In this document: piece after piece, positions 35,446 through 50,389 of the stretch
How the letters are laid out: every line of letters begins with the position of its first letter
Numbering within the stretch: the stretch's first letter is position 1
Made by a program: the position numbers and the translations under genes
From: Cycas panzhihuaensis
Lineage: Eukaryota > Cycadophyta
Reading direction: 5' to 3'
Assembly: GCA_023213395.1 (NCBI GenBank)
Contig: CM041465.1
Coordinates: 70,687,741 to 70,751,740 of the forward strand
DNA: 64,000 nt
Notes under the pieces: model-generated
What the model was told of the DNA's origin: nothing
Database searches by the model: none
What the model saw: the letters and a program-made list of their open reading frames with translations, nothing else

Positions 35446-35458
35446 AGCTCTGATACCA
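35446..35458 (-). other. Copia-C primer-binding site
   Basis: On the minus strand this reads TGGTATCAGAGCT, an exact match to the canonical initiator tRNA-Met site of plant Copia elements. Two bases separate it from the LTR. Confidence 0.9.
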
Positions 35459-35460
35459 CA

Positions 35461-35767
35461 TGAAAGAAGTAGATCTAGTATTTATCTCTATATACTATAC
35501 ACAAAGTTGAACATTGGAGCAAGAGAGACTTGAGAGAAAAAGAGTAGCTCTCACAAAATGGGAAGGTAACAATGAGCCTCCTTCATTGAATTTTACTTTA
35601 TATTGATAAGGGAGTGCATTAGGATTAGGGTTTTTCCTAACGAGATGAAATTACACATAATGCACATAAAAGTTCATTTCACTTAAGTGATCTAATTTAA
35701 AGTTCACTTAATGCCCTTTTAGGAATAATAAACTAATGTAATGACCTTGTGGCATTAACTTGTTTCA
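35461..35767 (-). repeat. Copia-C 5' LTR
   Basis: On the minus strand it starts TGAAACAAG and ends CTTCTTTCA, giving terminal TGAAA/TTTCA inverted repeats next to the primer site. The outer end is inferred from the TG...CA ends and from alignment with the Copia-E LTR, since no second copy is present. Confidence 0.7.
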
Positions 35768-37446
35768 CTATAGACTTGTCTCAAATCTCATGAAGATAAG
35801 TTTAAAATTAAAAGATCTAGATGTTAGAGACTAGATATATGGCTTATTATATAGGCAACTAGTTGATACTGATCTATTTGATTATAACTAGGCCTAATAT
35901 ATCCTTTATAGTTAGTATGGTGTTGAGATTTAAGGTAAATCCATTAGAAATATGATGAGCTTATATCCCCAACCAATTTTTATAAATAGTACCATGTATA
36001 TTTATTATTTATATTATAAAGAAATAATAATAGAGATAAATATATGTATTTTCCTTTTCATATCTTATTTTGTCTTTAATTTTCTAAGTATAAGAGATAA
36101 GAAAAGAATATAAAGAAAATTAATTTGCATATAATACATTATAGTTCTTTCAATAAAATAATTATTTCTTTAATACACAACTCAATATATATCTAAAAAT
36201 AATAAGCAATTATTATTAATTGAGTGAGGCATGCCTAATGGAGGTTCAAAAAACTTGTGCCTAAACTAGATTATTTCAACCTTTAGTAACATTGGATTTG
36301 GTAAACCATATAGAAATCAAACTCCTTATATCCTCAAATATCTCTCTAGGAATCCAATTGTGACTTTATAATCCCCTCAACTAGGAACTCAACCATGACT
36401 TTAGGATCCCAAAGCATGTTCTCCTCCCTCTTCCTTTCACATTATCTATAAATAGTACACAATCAACCCATAATAGATATGGTATAACCTTTCCTTAATT
36501 AATCATAACTTTTCACTTAATTAACTATACTTGAATAATATTTTTATACATTTTCTTTTATATTTTTTATAAAAGGGTAGTTTTCATTTTTTTCTTCTTT
36601 ACATTGTAGAAATTTTGGTATGTTGCATTTCTCCCCGTCTTAGCTTTAAGATGCCCCCAACTATTTCTACTTTATCTCTGTAAAAAATTAGGTCATCTCA
36701 AATTATCAGAATCTCATTACATTTATTATTATATGCAATTTTCTCATAGTAAGCCAAGAATTTAGATTCTACAATAGTATGACTTGAAGTAAATCAATGA
36801 CTTCTATATAATAATTTTAGTTATAGTTATACAAGAATCCTTCCTACTTATTTTTAATTTATATAAAAACTAAAATATATTATTTCAAAATTTATTCTCC
36901 CTTTAAATAATCTTGTATATGGAATATATTAGATTATACCTACAGTAGAAATATATTGCATAAATATATTGAAATATATGATTATTCTCATATATGTAAT
37001 GTTTATTATAAGGTCTAGTCTCATACAACCTCACATACAAAAGTATTAATAGATGTGGCATGCACACATATTCATATATACATCTTATTAGCTGATAAAA
37101 AGACCCAAAGGTATTATAGGCTATTCATGAGGTGACATAATTTATAAATATCTATATGTATCACTTGAGAAAGGATCAAGTTTAGAGATGTAATCATTTG
37201 AAGATATAATAAATTGGAGCTACTGAATCCAACCTTCTCATATGATTTTTAACATCTTAAGTTTTCCACATATAAATCTATTATCTTTTGTAATGTATAC
37301 TCATTATTTATTATGAAGATACTCATTACTTTATATTTATGATATTACTTAATATGTCGATCATACATTATATGATTTGTATATATAATCCTTATGATAT
37401 GATTAATTTATTATAATTAATTGATATACTTGTGCTATGAATGATA
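35768..37446. other. Very AT-rich sequence, no gene
   Basis: About 1.7 kb of AT-rich DNA lacking coding potential. A TATA-like CTATAAATAG lies near 36448. Because a primer-like site lies just beyond the far end of Copia-I (62896), part of this may be an LTR into which Copia-I inserted, but its start could not be located. Confidence 0.4.
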
Positions 37447-37451
37447 GATAC

Positions 37452-37897
37452 TACCAAATTGATTAATAAGATTACTATTACAAATGTGTGTGCATATACA
37501 TTAAACTGAAAGTAGGAAACACAAATAAATATATCAAATATATGCAAATATCTTGTAAATAAGTATGATAGGTAAATTGATTACACGGTATATATAAATT
37601 TTTGTAGATCTTTTACATACACCAAAATTTATCATATAAATGAGAGGGATCATGCTTAATTTATAATCGTTTGAAATATGAATATAGAAATTTGATTGCC
37701 TAATATAAGAGGCTAATATTATTGGTCTATTTTTTAATAATTGGGTAGGCCTGACTATATTATAAATTATATTTGAATTATAAATAAGGATTTAAACCCA
37801 ATATTACATATGATATATAATAATATTACAAAGATATATAATGTATAATAACATATCAGAAATATATTACAAAGAGGTGTCATTAGTTATTTTAAAA
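37452..37897 (-). repeat. Copia-I 3' LTR
   Basis: On the plus strand it begins TACCAAATTG (TGCCAAATTG in the other LTR) and ends TTATTTTAAAA. It is followed by CCATCCATTAATG, a degraded reverse-strand polypurine tract. Confidence 0.88.
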
Positions 37898-40720
37898 CCA
37901 TCCATTAATGATAGTTGTATTTATCAAGACATCAAGGTCATGTTGAAAGCATTTAAACTTTGGTCTCCTAAGTGCTTTGGTAAAGATAACTAGCACTTGG
38001 TCTTCAATCGATTAGTATACTAAGTTAACTTCTCCATTTTGTACATTCTCATGAATAAAGTGATGATTGATCTTTATGTGTTTGGTATAAATATAGAAGA
38101 TAAGATTCTTGGTCATCTTTAATACACTTTGATTGTTATAAATGAAAGTGGTGGCATGAGTTTGTTAAAGTCTAAGTTCAATAAGAATCCTACATATCCA
38201 AATTAACTCTATGGTGGCATGAATAGCTACTTTATATTCCACTTCCATAGAGGAGAGGGAAACACTTGATTATTTCTTACAGCTCCAAGAAATGATAGTT
38301 GAGTTTCTGTTAAAGTAATATCTAGAGGTTGAGTGATGTGAGTCTTGAAAACTAACCCAATTAATATCTGAAAATCCTTTTAGAATAGGATTATCAACTT
38401 AGTTGTAATCAAGATCAAATTGAGATATGACATAGATATATTTAAAGATTCTAATGGCATCCTTCTAATGAGATGCTTTCGGCTAGGACATATACCTAGA
38501 ATAGATTTGAACTGCATAATAGATGTCTAGTCGAGTGTGAGTGAGGTAAATCAAGATTCTAACCAATTTTTAGTATAAGGTAAGATTAAAGGGTTTTCCT
38601 TGTTCATCCAAATTTAGCTTAGTTCCTATTTCTATTGGTATTAGTGAAGGTTTGTAGTTACCCATTCTAAACTACTATAATAGTTCATTTGAGTACTTGG
38701 ATTATGATAAGAATACATGGATAGTTTTCTACCAAACTTTAATACTAGAGAAATATTGTAGCAACCCAAGATCTATCATCTTATAGTTGATTTTAAATTC
38801 ATATTAGAGACAAGCTATTCCTTTATCATCATTTCCGCTATAGCTAAATCATCTACATAGAGCACTTTGATAGTGATCAAGTTTCCTCTAATTTGAATAT
38901 ATAAGTCTAAATTAGAGGGTGAATGAGTGAATCCATGCTATATGAAAAGTCATCAATCTTAGTATACCAAGCATGTGGTGCCTACTTCAGTCTATATAAG
39001 GATTTATTAAGCTTGTAGACTAGGTTCTTTAGACCAAAGATACCGGGAGGTTGCTTTAAGGAAATCACTTCTATAAGCTCCCATTCAAGAAAGCACTTTT
39101 CACATCCATTTGGTACATAGGCCAGTTGAATTGAGCTATAAGTGACATAACTGAATGAAATATGGTCATGTTAGAAACTAGTCCAAAGGTTTCATCATAG
39201 TCAATCCCCTTTTGTTGTTTAAAACCTCTTATAACTAGGCACGATTTGTGATGTTCAATGGTGCCATTGATATAAAATTTTATCTTGTAAAGCCATCTAT
39301 AATTACTTAACTTCTTTCCAGGTGCTAGTTCTACTAGCCCTCGCATGTTATTCTTAAGAATAGAGTTTATCTCTTCATCTATTATAACTTTCCATATTTG
39401 GTCTTTGACTACCTCCTTAAATGTAGAAGACTTATAAGTCTTAAAGACAAGAGCCATTATAGAAAAGTTGGTGGAGTGTCTCATTTTAGACTCTCTTTTG
39501 GAAGTTATAGGAGGAGAAGTTGCATCCTTTATCAATTGTTATAACCATTTAGGAGATTTTCAAAAGCTAGTGACCTCCACCTAAAGATCATTAGGAGATA
39601 TAAGTGGCATTACTGTGGTAGCATCTAACGGTATGTTAAAGCTACTAGAATTGAAGGTGAACTTGTTGTATAAGAGGATGTGGGTGTTGGTGGCTCAAGA
39701 ATTGGTATAAGAGGCACCTCAAGTATCGACATCTTTATATATTACAAATTAAATTTGTGAAGGGTCAAAGTCTTGAGTATTTTGAGCAAATATGACATCT
39801 CTAGTGGTATATACCTAGTTTCTAATAATCTCATATACTTTATAGGCTTTATATCTAGGTGCATAGCTAATAAATATGCATTATAGGCTTTTATCATCTA
39901 GTTTCTTTCTATTATCCTTAGGAATGAATTTGTAGGTTATACAACTAAATGTCCTTAGGTGAGAAACTATAGGCTTTTGGCCTAACCAAGCCTCCTTATG
40001 AATGATATCTCTATCTACTACTATGGTACTTTTATTAGTCAGATAAGCAATAGTTGATATGGCTTTAACCCAAAACTAAGTAGCAAGGTTAGTAATACTC
40101 AACATGGCTTTTACCTTGTTCACCAATATTTGGTTCATTCTTTCTACTACATCATTTTGTTGAGATGTATGTGGGGCAAAAATTGAGCGTTTGATTCTAT
40201 ATTATTTATAAAAGTTAGTGAATTGATTAGATATGTACTCTCCTCCATTATTAAATGTAAGCACCTTGATGTTCATACCACTTTCATTTTCCACCTCATC
40301 CTTAAATACTTTAAACTTGACAAAGTCTTAAAATTTATTCCTAAGAAAGTAGACCCATACTTTTCTAGAATAGTCATCAATAAAGGTCATGAAAATAGAT
40401 TCACATTGAGTGAAAGAACTGATATGGGCCTACAAATATCTAAGTGGACTAATCCCAATGGTTATTAGGCTTGCCATACTATTTTTTATGGGAATCATTC
40501 TCTATGTTGCTTGCCAACTAAGCAAGCCTCATAAATACATCTATTTCTCCTAAGCTTTGGTAATCTATGCATCACATGTAGCTTATACATGAGGTTTAAA
40601 CTCTATCTATTTAGGTGACCAAGGCATCAGTGCCATAGTTAGTCCTTAGTACTATTAGAGGTGGATTTCTCTTTAGAATATGAGAATTCACGTTAAACTT
40701 AGTTAAGAGGTAGGTCTTCA
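37898..40720 (-). pseudogene. Copia-I pol: integrase, reverse transcriptase and RNase H
   Basis: In minus-strand order: integrase remnants from about 40720 to 39800, reverse transcriptase with MDVKSAFLNGSL ending near 39071 in a 154-codon open piece, and RNase H with SSMEVEYKVAIHATIEL near 38260 and KHIKINHHFIHENVQNGE near 38070. Other parts carry frequent stops. The frame ends next to the degraded purine tract. Confidence 0.88.
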
Positions 40721-41229
40721 ACTATGATTGCTTTCCCCTTGTCAAGGTGATTATTTTATATTATGGAATAGTACTCTTGTGGTGGAGTAATAGTGAGGGG
40801 AACTCTATCAAGTTTGTATAATCCATTATCCTTATGTCATGTGACAACCAATTGACCTATGGCATGATTTGTAATTATGCAGATACTTTAGGTAAAGAGA
40901 ATATTTACGTTCTGTTTATTAATTTGACTAATTTATAATAGATTCATTTTCATATTAGGTACATGGAATATATTATTGATATATTGGCAGATGTTTTAAT
41001 CCTTTAGTATAATAGGGACTCGCCTAATCTTAGTCACATCATATATAATATTATCTCCAAATATTATAGTTTAGGCCCTTATTAGTTATGTCTCCTTAAA
41101 TAAGTCTTTCGTACTAATCATATGATGTATAGCACTAGAATTGATCAATTAAGAATTATCAAGATGTTGAGATGATAAGGTAATAAAGAATAAATTTTAA
41201 GAGGTAGATTGAGTATCATCCATATTGCC

Positions 41230-42330
41230 TTCTTGTAGTGAATTCTAATTATTCCTTAGGTTTCTTTCTTGGTACCTTTGTTTGTTTACTTGACACTAGT
41301 TCTAGTTCGCCTCTAGTTCTAGCTTTGTTAAAAGTTTGGGCCTCCTTATTACCTACTATGGTTCTAAAGTAGTTATATGTTAGCTTATCTTCTTCTACAA
41401 TCAACTACTAGGTGCCCATTTTACCACAAGACATGTAGGTGACATTTTATCTATGTTGTTGGTTTCTTGAAGGTTGAGATTGTTGTTGTTGTTATGGGTA
41501 TTATAGTTGTTGGGGCTATTGATATATAGTGTCAAACTATTGAGTATGAGGTTGTTGATAAGTTGGCTACTAACATGGTTATTAAGAGATATTTGAAGAG
41601 TTAAACTGATAAGTAAGGATTTACTAATAAGTTGATCGCTTACTTGGTTGTTAGGGTGGCTTGTTCCTTTTTGAAATCTTAATTGTAAATGCAAAGTAGT
41701 AAAAATGGATGCGAGTGGTTAGTGATTGAGTATATTGTCCTCCCGAGCAAGAGTCCTTCTAAAGTATTAAATTCTATTTTAGGAAAGGCATCATAAAGTT
41801 TAGATACAAAGCTATTATATTCTATAGAAAGGATATTAATGACACTTAACACTGAATCATGGTTAGAAGGGGGTTCATTAAGGATAATAAGTTATTTTCT
41901 GAATATTTTAATTTCAATTAAGTGGGTTGTTATGGTTCCAACAAAGAGTATACCAAAGAGGTAAGCCTTTAAAATGAGAGACCTAAAGGCATCGCTTTCT
42001 TATAAATGGAGCATATAATACTCTAAGCTTCATGAGAGGTTTTAGTAATTTCTATGTTTTGATCTACTTGGTCTTCTACAGCCAAGTGGAGAAATGAGAG
42101 GGCAATGTTATCCTTAGCTTTAAAAGCTACTAAGGCAACTAGATCTGGTGGTATGCCTTAGTTAGAGTTGTTTAGGTCTTATGTGGTTTTGATGGGACTA
42201 TGTCCCCATTGATATAGGCCCAATAATCATTCATTATAAGGATATTTTAACTTATTTTTTCCAAATTAAAAAAATCATTTATTCCACTAAGTTTAATTAC
42301 ATTAGACATAAGTATTTGAGCTACCATTTA
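41230..42330 (-). pseudogene. Copia-I gag
   Basis: The minus-strand reading starts near 42330 (MSNVIKLSGINDFFNLEK) and ends in a knuckle-like CHLHVLW-x-NGHLVVDC near 41450-41405. It is UBN2-type, with several stops. Protease remnants are probably in the 41230-40720 interval but are not clear. Confidence 0.8.
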
Positions 42331-44232
42331 AGTGTGTCTTTTAGTATCATATCTACCTAGGGGAATTTCTAAACTAAAATGTTATGCTAAAGGGTCTCTA
42401 AGAAGCCCTCAGTTGTTCTCTTGACTAGTGGTGCCTACCCACAAGTGGTAAATTAGGGACCTTATATACTAGTACATGACCTTTAGGCTCTATATACCTT
42501 AATACATGGGCTGCTAAGAAGGTCAAAGACTCCTTTGACTTGTTAATCTACCTGTGTAAGTCTTATACCTAGTGACAGGTCTAGCTAAAAGATATAAACT
42601 AAGGCACTCATCCTCTCTAGGTCTAATCTAGTCTCTAAACTCTAAGGTAGGGTTTTACACCTCAACCTACTACTTAATACACCTTATAGCTAGTGGTCTT
42701 CTAATAACCTAGAATTTAAGAAGAACTACTAATATCTATAGAGTGGTAACTTTAGGGTCCTAACCATTCCTCTTCAAGGCTAGTAAAGTTGAATTATAGA
42801 TTAAGAGTTATCTTTTTATCTTCAAGTTGAAATAGATTTTAAAATGTGTTCTTGCTTAAAAAGAGGGTTCTTTTTATGAAATAAAAGTAAGAAGACCAAA
42901 AGAAAAGCAATAAATTAAAAGAAATAGAAGGGTTTAGGGTGATCTTTCGTGGATTTTACTGCCAAGTAAAGATCAACCTACTTCACACAAGAAATTCACC
43001 TACAATCATAATGCACAAGTAAATGTCATCCAAAAACTATATAGGATAGCAAATAAGATGTAAATAACTAGTATTTAGTAAATAGATCCTTTACAAAATG
43101 AAAAACAATCCTTCAATTTATAAAAAAAGACTTATTATAGCCTAAATAAATGAGTCTACTTTATCTACTTAAAAACCATTGAAGAACTATTTAAAAATAA
43201 CTAAAACTAGCTCTAACCTATAGACCTCTAAACCAAGAATCCAACAGTTCAAACAATGCATAATACAGACCTCTTGTTGAAACATTGTGGCAAAAATAGT
43301 GCAAGGTATTCCTTATGCAAAGTGAACAAGAATAGTTTGGGCTTAATCCCCTTTCAAAGATTATCCTCGCTTCTAAAAAGTTTGCATATAACCATATACC
43401 CGACTATTGAGAGGATAGAGAACTTGAAAGAACTATGAAATATGGAATATAATTTTTTATTAAATAAAAAGTATTAAAAATAGCTTAATGTCATTTGAAG
43501 TCAGCCCCTTTGTATCTAAAGCCCCTAGTCATGAGGGGTTAATATAAGACCTCCAATAAGATATAAAGGACATTCAATGGATTTGAATAAAAGTTTAAAT
43601 ATAATTAAATTAAACTTAAACTTTGTAAAAAAAGGTATAAAATAAAATAAGATTATTTAACTACATGAATTTTTTTGACAAGCGTTGATAATGCAAGCTT
43701 CAAAAACTTGATTAAATCAAGTTACATTGCAATGATATGATTTTAAGATGAGATTAGAGACCCCCACAAGTGAATCATAGCCAAATTTAAGTGATGCAAG
43801 ACTGACAATAGTCATTCAAGGTCACCCAAGCTCCAAGGATTCAACAAGAATGGTAGGTATCTATATGGCGAATGGAGGGTTTGAATCCACCTAGTGGTTA
43901 GAGAAGTGATGTCTCAAGGCTAATAAGGAGACTATATAGTTGAGAGGAGCTCACAAAAGGTGATGGTAGGTACAAACAGAGCCAAATAGGTGAAAATAAA
44001 ATAGATGGCTATTGAAACTTGAAGAATGAAGCCTAAAATAGAAATGAAAATTATAGACAATGTATTATTTTTTCTTAAAACTACTATAATAGGACTGAGG
44101 ACTACTTATAACTGATCACACAATAGAGGAGGACAACAAATACACCCTATCGAAGTGTCAGATATACCAAAATTAAGCAAAATATACAAAAATAAAGGTA
44201 AATGAGATGTCAGCTTTTATGAACTAGCTCTT
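42331..44232 (-). other. Copia-I leader up to the Copia-D insertion
   Basis: About 1.9 kb of non-coding DNA with no domain recognised on either strand. The missing 54 bp of the leader and the primer site lie beyond Copia-D at 59137-59190. Confidence 0.6.
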
Positions 44233-44237
44233 ATTTC

Positions 44238-44550
44238 TGTTGGAATATATTATCGACTAATGTTAATATGTGGTGAGATAATATGTGGAATATTCTTGAT
44301 ATAATATTATGATGAGCCAATAGATATAATCCTAATTATTCAGGACACTTGAGATTTATAAATATAGATCAAAGTCCAAATTATGTATAATACTAGATTT
44401 GTTAAAATGTAAAATAATATCATTTTGGTGGGTTTTTACCCGAGAGGGTTTTCCATGTTAATTATGATGTCCCATATGCTTGCATTCTATTGAGATCTAC
44501 TTTGTGTGAAAGACTTTATTGACTTGCTTATATTTATGTGTTTCCTAACA
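44238..44550 (+). repeat. Copia-D 5' LTR
   Basis: It begins TGTTGGAATATATTA and ends TTTCCTAACA, with the primer site TGGTATCAAAG at the next base. It matches both pieces of the 3' LTR. Confidence 0.93.
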
Positions 44551-45544
44551 TGGTATCAAAGATACAAGTCATGCACAGGTAGAAAATCATTATTTGGATT
44601 ATTCAATCATTAGTGTTAGGTCACGTTGTCTTGCCCTATGAGGATTGGCATGTTCGATGACCTTATAGAACTTCCATGGAGGTGCAAATGATTGTTGGTG
44701 GATTCTATAGGCCCTTATTTTCTATTTTGTAAGATTTCAAAGCCCTATAGAGGTGTGAAAATGAGTAGAAGGTGTTTTACAAGTGTTGGAGCCCTTATTT
44801 TTCAATCTATAGGCCCAATTACTCTATTTCTAGCTATAGGATCCTATTGGAGCCCATTGAAGGTGCCAAATCCACTTATTTAAGATGCCACTAAGTTTGA
44901 AATTCCTCAAAGGTGATTTTAAAGTTTGTTGATTAATTTTAGAGGTATTTAAGGTCACCCATATGAGAAGAGATGTCATGCACCTAGTTGTGGATGTTTG
45001 TTAGCCCTCTATTAACATGTAATAACCAATTGGAGAGTGCAAAGCCCTAATGAGTAATTTCAATACCCATAGTATTTAATATTACCAATAAATATAAGGT
45101 ATGTTCATATGTTTTAAAGTATTATTCGTCGATGATGAAGTATTTATGTCTACATGTTGTATTTAGCATGTGTGTATGTTTTAGTCACCTGTAATGATGT
45201 GTTGGTTAATATTAGTCACTCGCTTGAAATATTTTAGCCATGAAGCTTTAATATAGTCACCTCAGTATATTCATTCAATCACATTTAATATAATATTTGA
45301 TCATATTCATATATAATTGATGGCTATTAATGATTACAACCAACTAAATTTGTTCATCGCCCACATATATATATTGTGTTTAATGTCACCCATGTTAAGA
45401 AATATTGCAGTCACTTTGATCTCATATATAATGCCTCCCTTTTTTATATATGTCGCTACAAATGCCTGTGTAATATTTAATCACAGTTTTACCATTTTTG
45501 TCGTTGATATTTTTGAATGTCATTTGTAATATATATATATATGG
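44551..45544 (+). other. Copia-D leader
   Basis: The primer site is followed by a non-coding leader in which GAGCCCTTATTTT-like and CTATAGG-like phrases recur near 44705-44860. No gag is recognisable here. Confidence 0.6.
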
Positions 45545-45587
45545 ATGGTTGTAATATATTTACGTTCCCATTTTACATATTACAACC

Positions 45588-45589
<2 letters not shown>
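45545..45589. other. 13-bp stem-loop at the edge of the TA repeat
   Basis: ATGGTTGTAATAT at 45545-45557 pairs perfectly with ATATTACAACCAT at 45577-45589 around a 19-nt loop. The TA repeat begins at its right arm and a short (AT)n lies at its left arm. Confidence 0.8.
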
Positions 45590-46706
<1,117 letters not shown>

Positions 46707-47206
46707 TTGGTTTTAATTAATATTTCCAAGGTTTGCAATAATTATTGATAGTTTATTTCATTACATAATCAGATATTAATTGAAATTACTTACATTGATA
46801 TATTATTATTTTTGTCAATATTATTTGATACCAAGTCACCAACATATATTTAGCTACAATTGATTTTATCCATTTACTTTTATTTATCAAGTTTCCTTTA
46901 ATAATTATGAGACACCTTTTCACTAAGGTTTGATCACCATTTTTTTCATAATATGTTGTTTTCTTATATGAAATCATCTCTTTATGGTATTTCATTTTTA
47001 TTAATGTTTTAAGAATTACCTTATGGTTGATGTGGTTGATGTAAGGGATGAGTAAAGATGACAAGTCTACTATATGTCTTTAAAATGTTTAAGTGATGGA
47101 TCATTTCATAAGGGCGCGTATACAAGTGTCATCCTTTATATGTTCCTCAGTATTCAATAAGGGATTCTTTAAGTTAGTATATTTTGGTGATTTGCATAGT
47201 AAGATG
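46707..47206 (+). other. Copia-D interior, no feature recognised
   Basis: AT-rich DNA between the TA repeat and the repeat-K copy. A 92-codon minus-strand frame at 46786-47064 is Lys/Ile-rich and has no recognisable motif. Confidence 0.4.
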
Positions 47207-47690
47207 TGTTGGGTATATGACAATGATATATAAGGAGGCTAAAATTTTGACTTGTTTTAGTGTAGTTTCCCCACCAACTTTCCTTAGGGGACCAAGGTTG
47301 TTCATTAAAAGGACCTAGATCTAATAATTGAGATTTTACCCTCTTATGATACTTTTCATGCAACCTAAATTGGGTAATTTAGTTGTGTTATTATTGCTGT
47401 GAGAACTCTATGGTGACTACACATATAGATTTCCATTCTTGATCAATAAATCTTGATGTCTTTCTTGTGTAGATGTTTCCCTAACACCCTGCTAGTATTT
47501 TACCATGTTAAATATGGTGTACTTGGTAATGCTTATGCTTTTCTTGTGTATGTGTTGAATGATCTCTGGTCTATGTACTTGCATTTTATTATAATTTTGA
47601 ATCTTATTCTTGTTACAAAATAGAATAGATCTTGGTTGTATATTTGGTAATTTAGATCTAGGTCTTCTTAATAAGACATATATAAGGAGA
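47207..47690 (+). repeat. LTR-like repeat K, copy 2
   Basis: Starts TGTTGGGTATATGACAAT and shares ordered blocks with 2417-3060, including GATGTTTCCCTAACA and TTTTACCA. It lacks the GC-rich hairpin of copy 1. No TSD could be defined, so whether it is a solo LTR or part of a larger insertion is unclear. Confidence 0.45.
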
Positions 47691-48229
47691 TGTTATGATG
47701 AGACAAAGCTTTGTGATTCATTGGCAGTATGAGGCAATTATGCACTTATTACTTATATTAACAAGAGAGTGTTCATGGGAAAAATGGGTGATGTTAGGCT
47801 CTTTGTATGTGGTTACATATAAGAGCTTATAGGCAAGAGTAAGCAACGTAAGGCTCTCTAGCATGCAATTACATGAGAGAATAAGTTGGGTGAGAATAGA
47901 TGAAATGAGACAACATGTTAACTCTTTGCATGTGATTTATATATGAGAGGTTTGAGGGTGAGAAAGAAGAGGTCAAAGTAGTGAAGTATCACCAATTAAC
48001 TGAACTAAGTCGAGATTAGGCAAGATAGGGTGAAGAAGGCCGAGTTGATTGAGATACCTTAGTTACAAAATAAAGTAAACTCATATTATTGTTGCAAAGA
48101 TAGACCATTACACCAGTGTATATATATGTAATTTATTAATTAAAAAGGTGTGTTTTATTTGTGTATATTCAAGTTCTATTATATTAGATATGTATGAGGT
48201 GACAAGAGGTTTAGAATTTGTTGTTTGTA

Positions 48230-49599
48230 TAATGATGGTAGACCATTATACTTTGCCGTTGGATTGATGTTAACATGAGGCTTTGTGTTCTATTTGATAT
48301 TGGTTCAACAAATGTGCATATCTAAACAAACTTGATGTAGAACTAAGATAAACTATTTGATAAAAAATTAAAGTATGAATCGAAGATCTATGACGAGATG
48401 CTTTAAAAATCGCTATGTCTTTATCATGGTATAGAATAGTTGTCCCATAAACTCTATAAGGTTACATCAGGTGAGTATTATGATGCGATGGTGAGGTGTT
48501 AGTGCATGTCATTGTTTACCTCCCATAGATTTATAGTAGAAGTTGTAGTAGATAGTTGCATGAGGCCTCTTCTAGTACTATTCATGGCATATTCCCATCA
48601 TATTATATATTAGACTAAGTTAGAAGCCTTCTATTTACTGTTTGAAGTAAATGAAGTATACACATCTTAGATGAAGATCACAATAGCAGGATTACAAGAG
48701 TTTGGAGTGTCTTTATGATCTGTAGGAAAATGCATTATGATTAGTCTAGATGCTAGTTTGAAGAGTTTATGATGTATCATATTAAGTGTCATCTAATTAT
48801 AGGTTTTATCCTTTATTGCTTCAGTTTTTTGAGCTTTGATTAAGTAATTGCATGAGGAGTTATTTTTTGAAGAGATATGGATTACAATCCCATATTCCAT
48901 TAATGGTTTGAAACCTGCAGGATGATTGAAAAAGAAGGAACAGCATGCTAGTCAAGCTCGTGATAGACACCAACGTTCCGACAAGAGAAGAATTATAATA
49001 GAGAGTTATATTAGAGGAGTGTTGTGTGGGATTTGGCCCTCTTATCTCCAAGAAAATAACATGGTTAGTTTACAAGTTGGCAAGACTTGTCGTGCAAGAG
49101 ATTTCTAATTGAAAGAAGGATTCAAATATAAGGAGATATTTGCACCTCTCTTTATGTTGCTTTTGGTCCATTTGAGCCTTACTTTAACAGTTATATAGTT
49201 GGAAGTCACATCATATCATGTTAGTATTCCTTAATGGAGGCTTAAAGAAGAGATTCACATGGCTTAACTAGCTTAACCTCTTGGTTAGTCAAAGGAAAAT
49301 GACTAAGTTTCATGGATAAAGTATTAGGCATAGAGAGACTTATATAGTTACAGAGACTATTAGAGTATAATCTAAAGAATTGTGTACATATGAGCATAGC
49401 ACCATTACATCCAAGAGTAGATCAAATCAAGGAAGATGTAGGTTGAAGTTTGTCTAAGTGGAGATCAACTGGTGAATATGCTCACCAAGCTCTAACTAAA
49501 GATCACTATATTAACATTCGCATATTAGGTAAGGTTATCCTCGAGAAGGATCTATTACCAAGGATAAATCTTAATACCCTACATTCATATTAAGAGGGA
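48230..49599 (+). pseudogene. Copia-D pol relic
   Basis: Short recognisable pieces survive: a protease-like VLFDIGSTNVHI near 48285, reverse transcriptase parts with KEGFKYKEIFAPLF near 49115 and WRLKEEIHM near 49235, and an RNase H end resembling SGDQLVNMLTKL near 49465. A purine tract (TTAAGAGGGA) precedes the 3' LTR. The element has clearly lost part of its interior. Confidence 0.7.
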
Positions 49600-49641
49600 T
49601 GTTGGAATATATTACTAACTAATATTAATATGTAGTGAGAT
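49600..49641 (+). repeat. Copia-D 3' LTR, left piece
   Basis: TGTTGGAATATATTACTAAC and following bases match the start of the 5' LTR as far as GTGAGAT, where Copia-E begins. Confidence 0.9.
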
Positions 49642-49946
49642 TGTTGAGTGAAGGATCTAGTTGCTACACTCTACTACACTAAAACAATGGTATATAATAA
49701 GAGTAAAATAAAGAGAACAAGATTGAGAGCAAAAATAAGAGGTTAGAATTATGACTCTCCCTTTTATATTCAACCTTATATAATATAGGATATACATTAG
49801 GTTTCTAAAGGAGTTTTCTACCTAATGACATGATCTTGAAATTACACTTAAATGTAAATGAAATTATATTTAACTATGTGACTTACCTAACCTAAAGTCA
49901 CCTTCATATAATTAATCTAATAACCTTGATATATTAACAACCATCA
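49642..49946 (-). repeat. Copia-E 3' LTR
   Basis: On the minus strand it starts TGATGGTTG and ends ACTCAACA. On its inner side CCCCTCCTTAAT is the reverse of a polypurine tract. The layout resembles the Copia-C LTR. Confidence 0.85.
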
Positions 49947-50389
49947 ATCCCCTCCTTAATGATAAAAGGCCATTATGATAGAATCTATTCTTTGAGGTCT
50001 TTATTTGAGCTTCATTATTACATTAATACTTTTATGAGAAAACCTTCATGGGGAATAAAAATCCATAAACTTTCTAAGATCTATAGCCCTTTAAATCAAA
50101 ATGGCTAAGGTGACTCTTGATATAGACTAATGGCCAAGCAACTTAAATATGCAATTGATCCGCTGAGTCTCCATATACCATTTGGTCATTCCCCATGCCC
50201 TTTCAAGTTTTCATAGGTTCCAATTTTCTAAGACTAGTACAACCCTTATCCTTGTGTGCCCACAAGGGGTTTTCATAAATATGATAGAATAGATACTTAC
50301 TCTTATTCTTTCATGCCCACAAGGGGTTTTCAGGAATGGAATAGAGTATGATGATCCTGTTGTCATCTCCCCCAATTAGTCATAGATAG

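Larger units (their letters stand above)
31847..35767 (-). mobile_element. Copia-C, 5' portion of a minus-strand Copia element
   Basis: In the minus direction the order is LTR (35767-35461), primer site (35458-35446), leader, gag and protease. Integrase, reverse transcriptase and the 3' LTR are missing, because the element ends at about 31847 next to unassigned DNA. The LTR resembles the Copia-E LTR in layout, so the two probably belong to related families. Confidence 0.85.
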
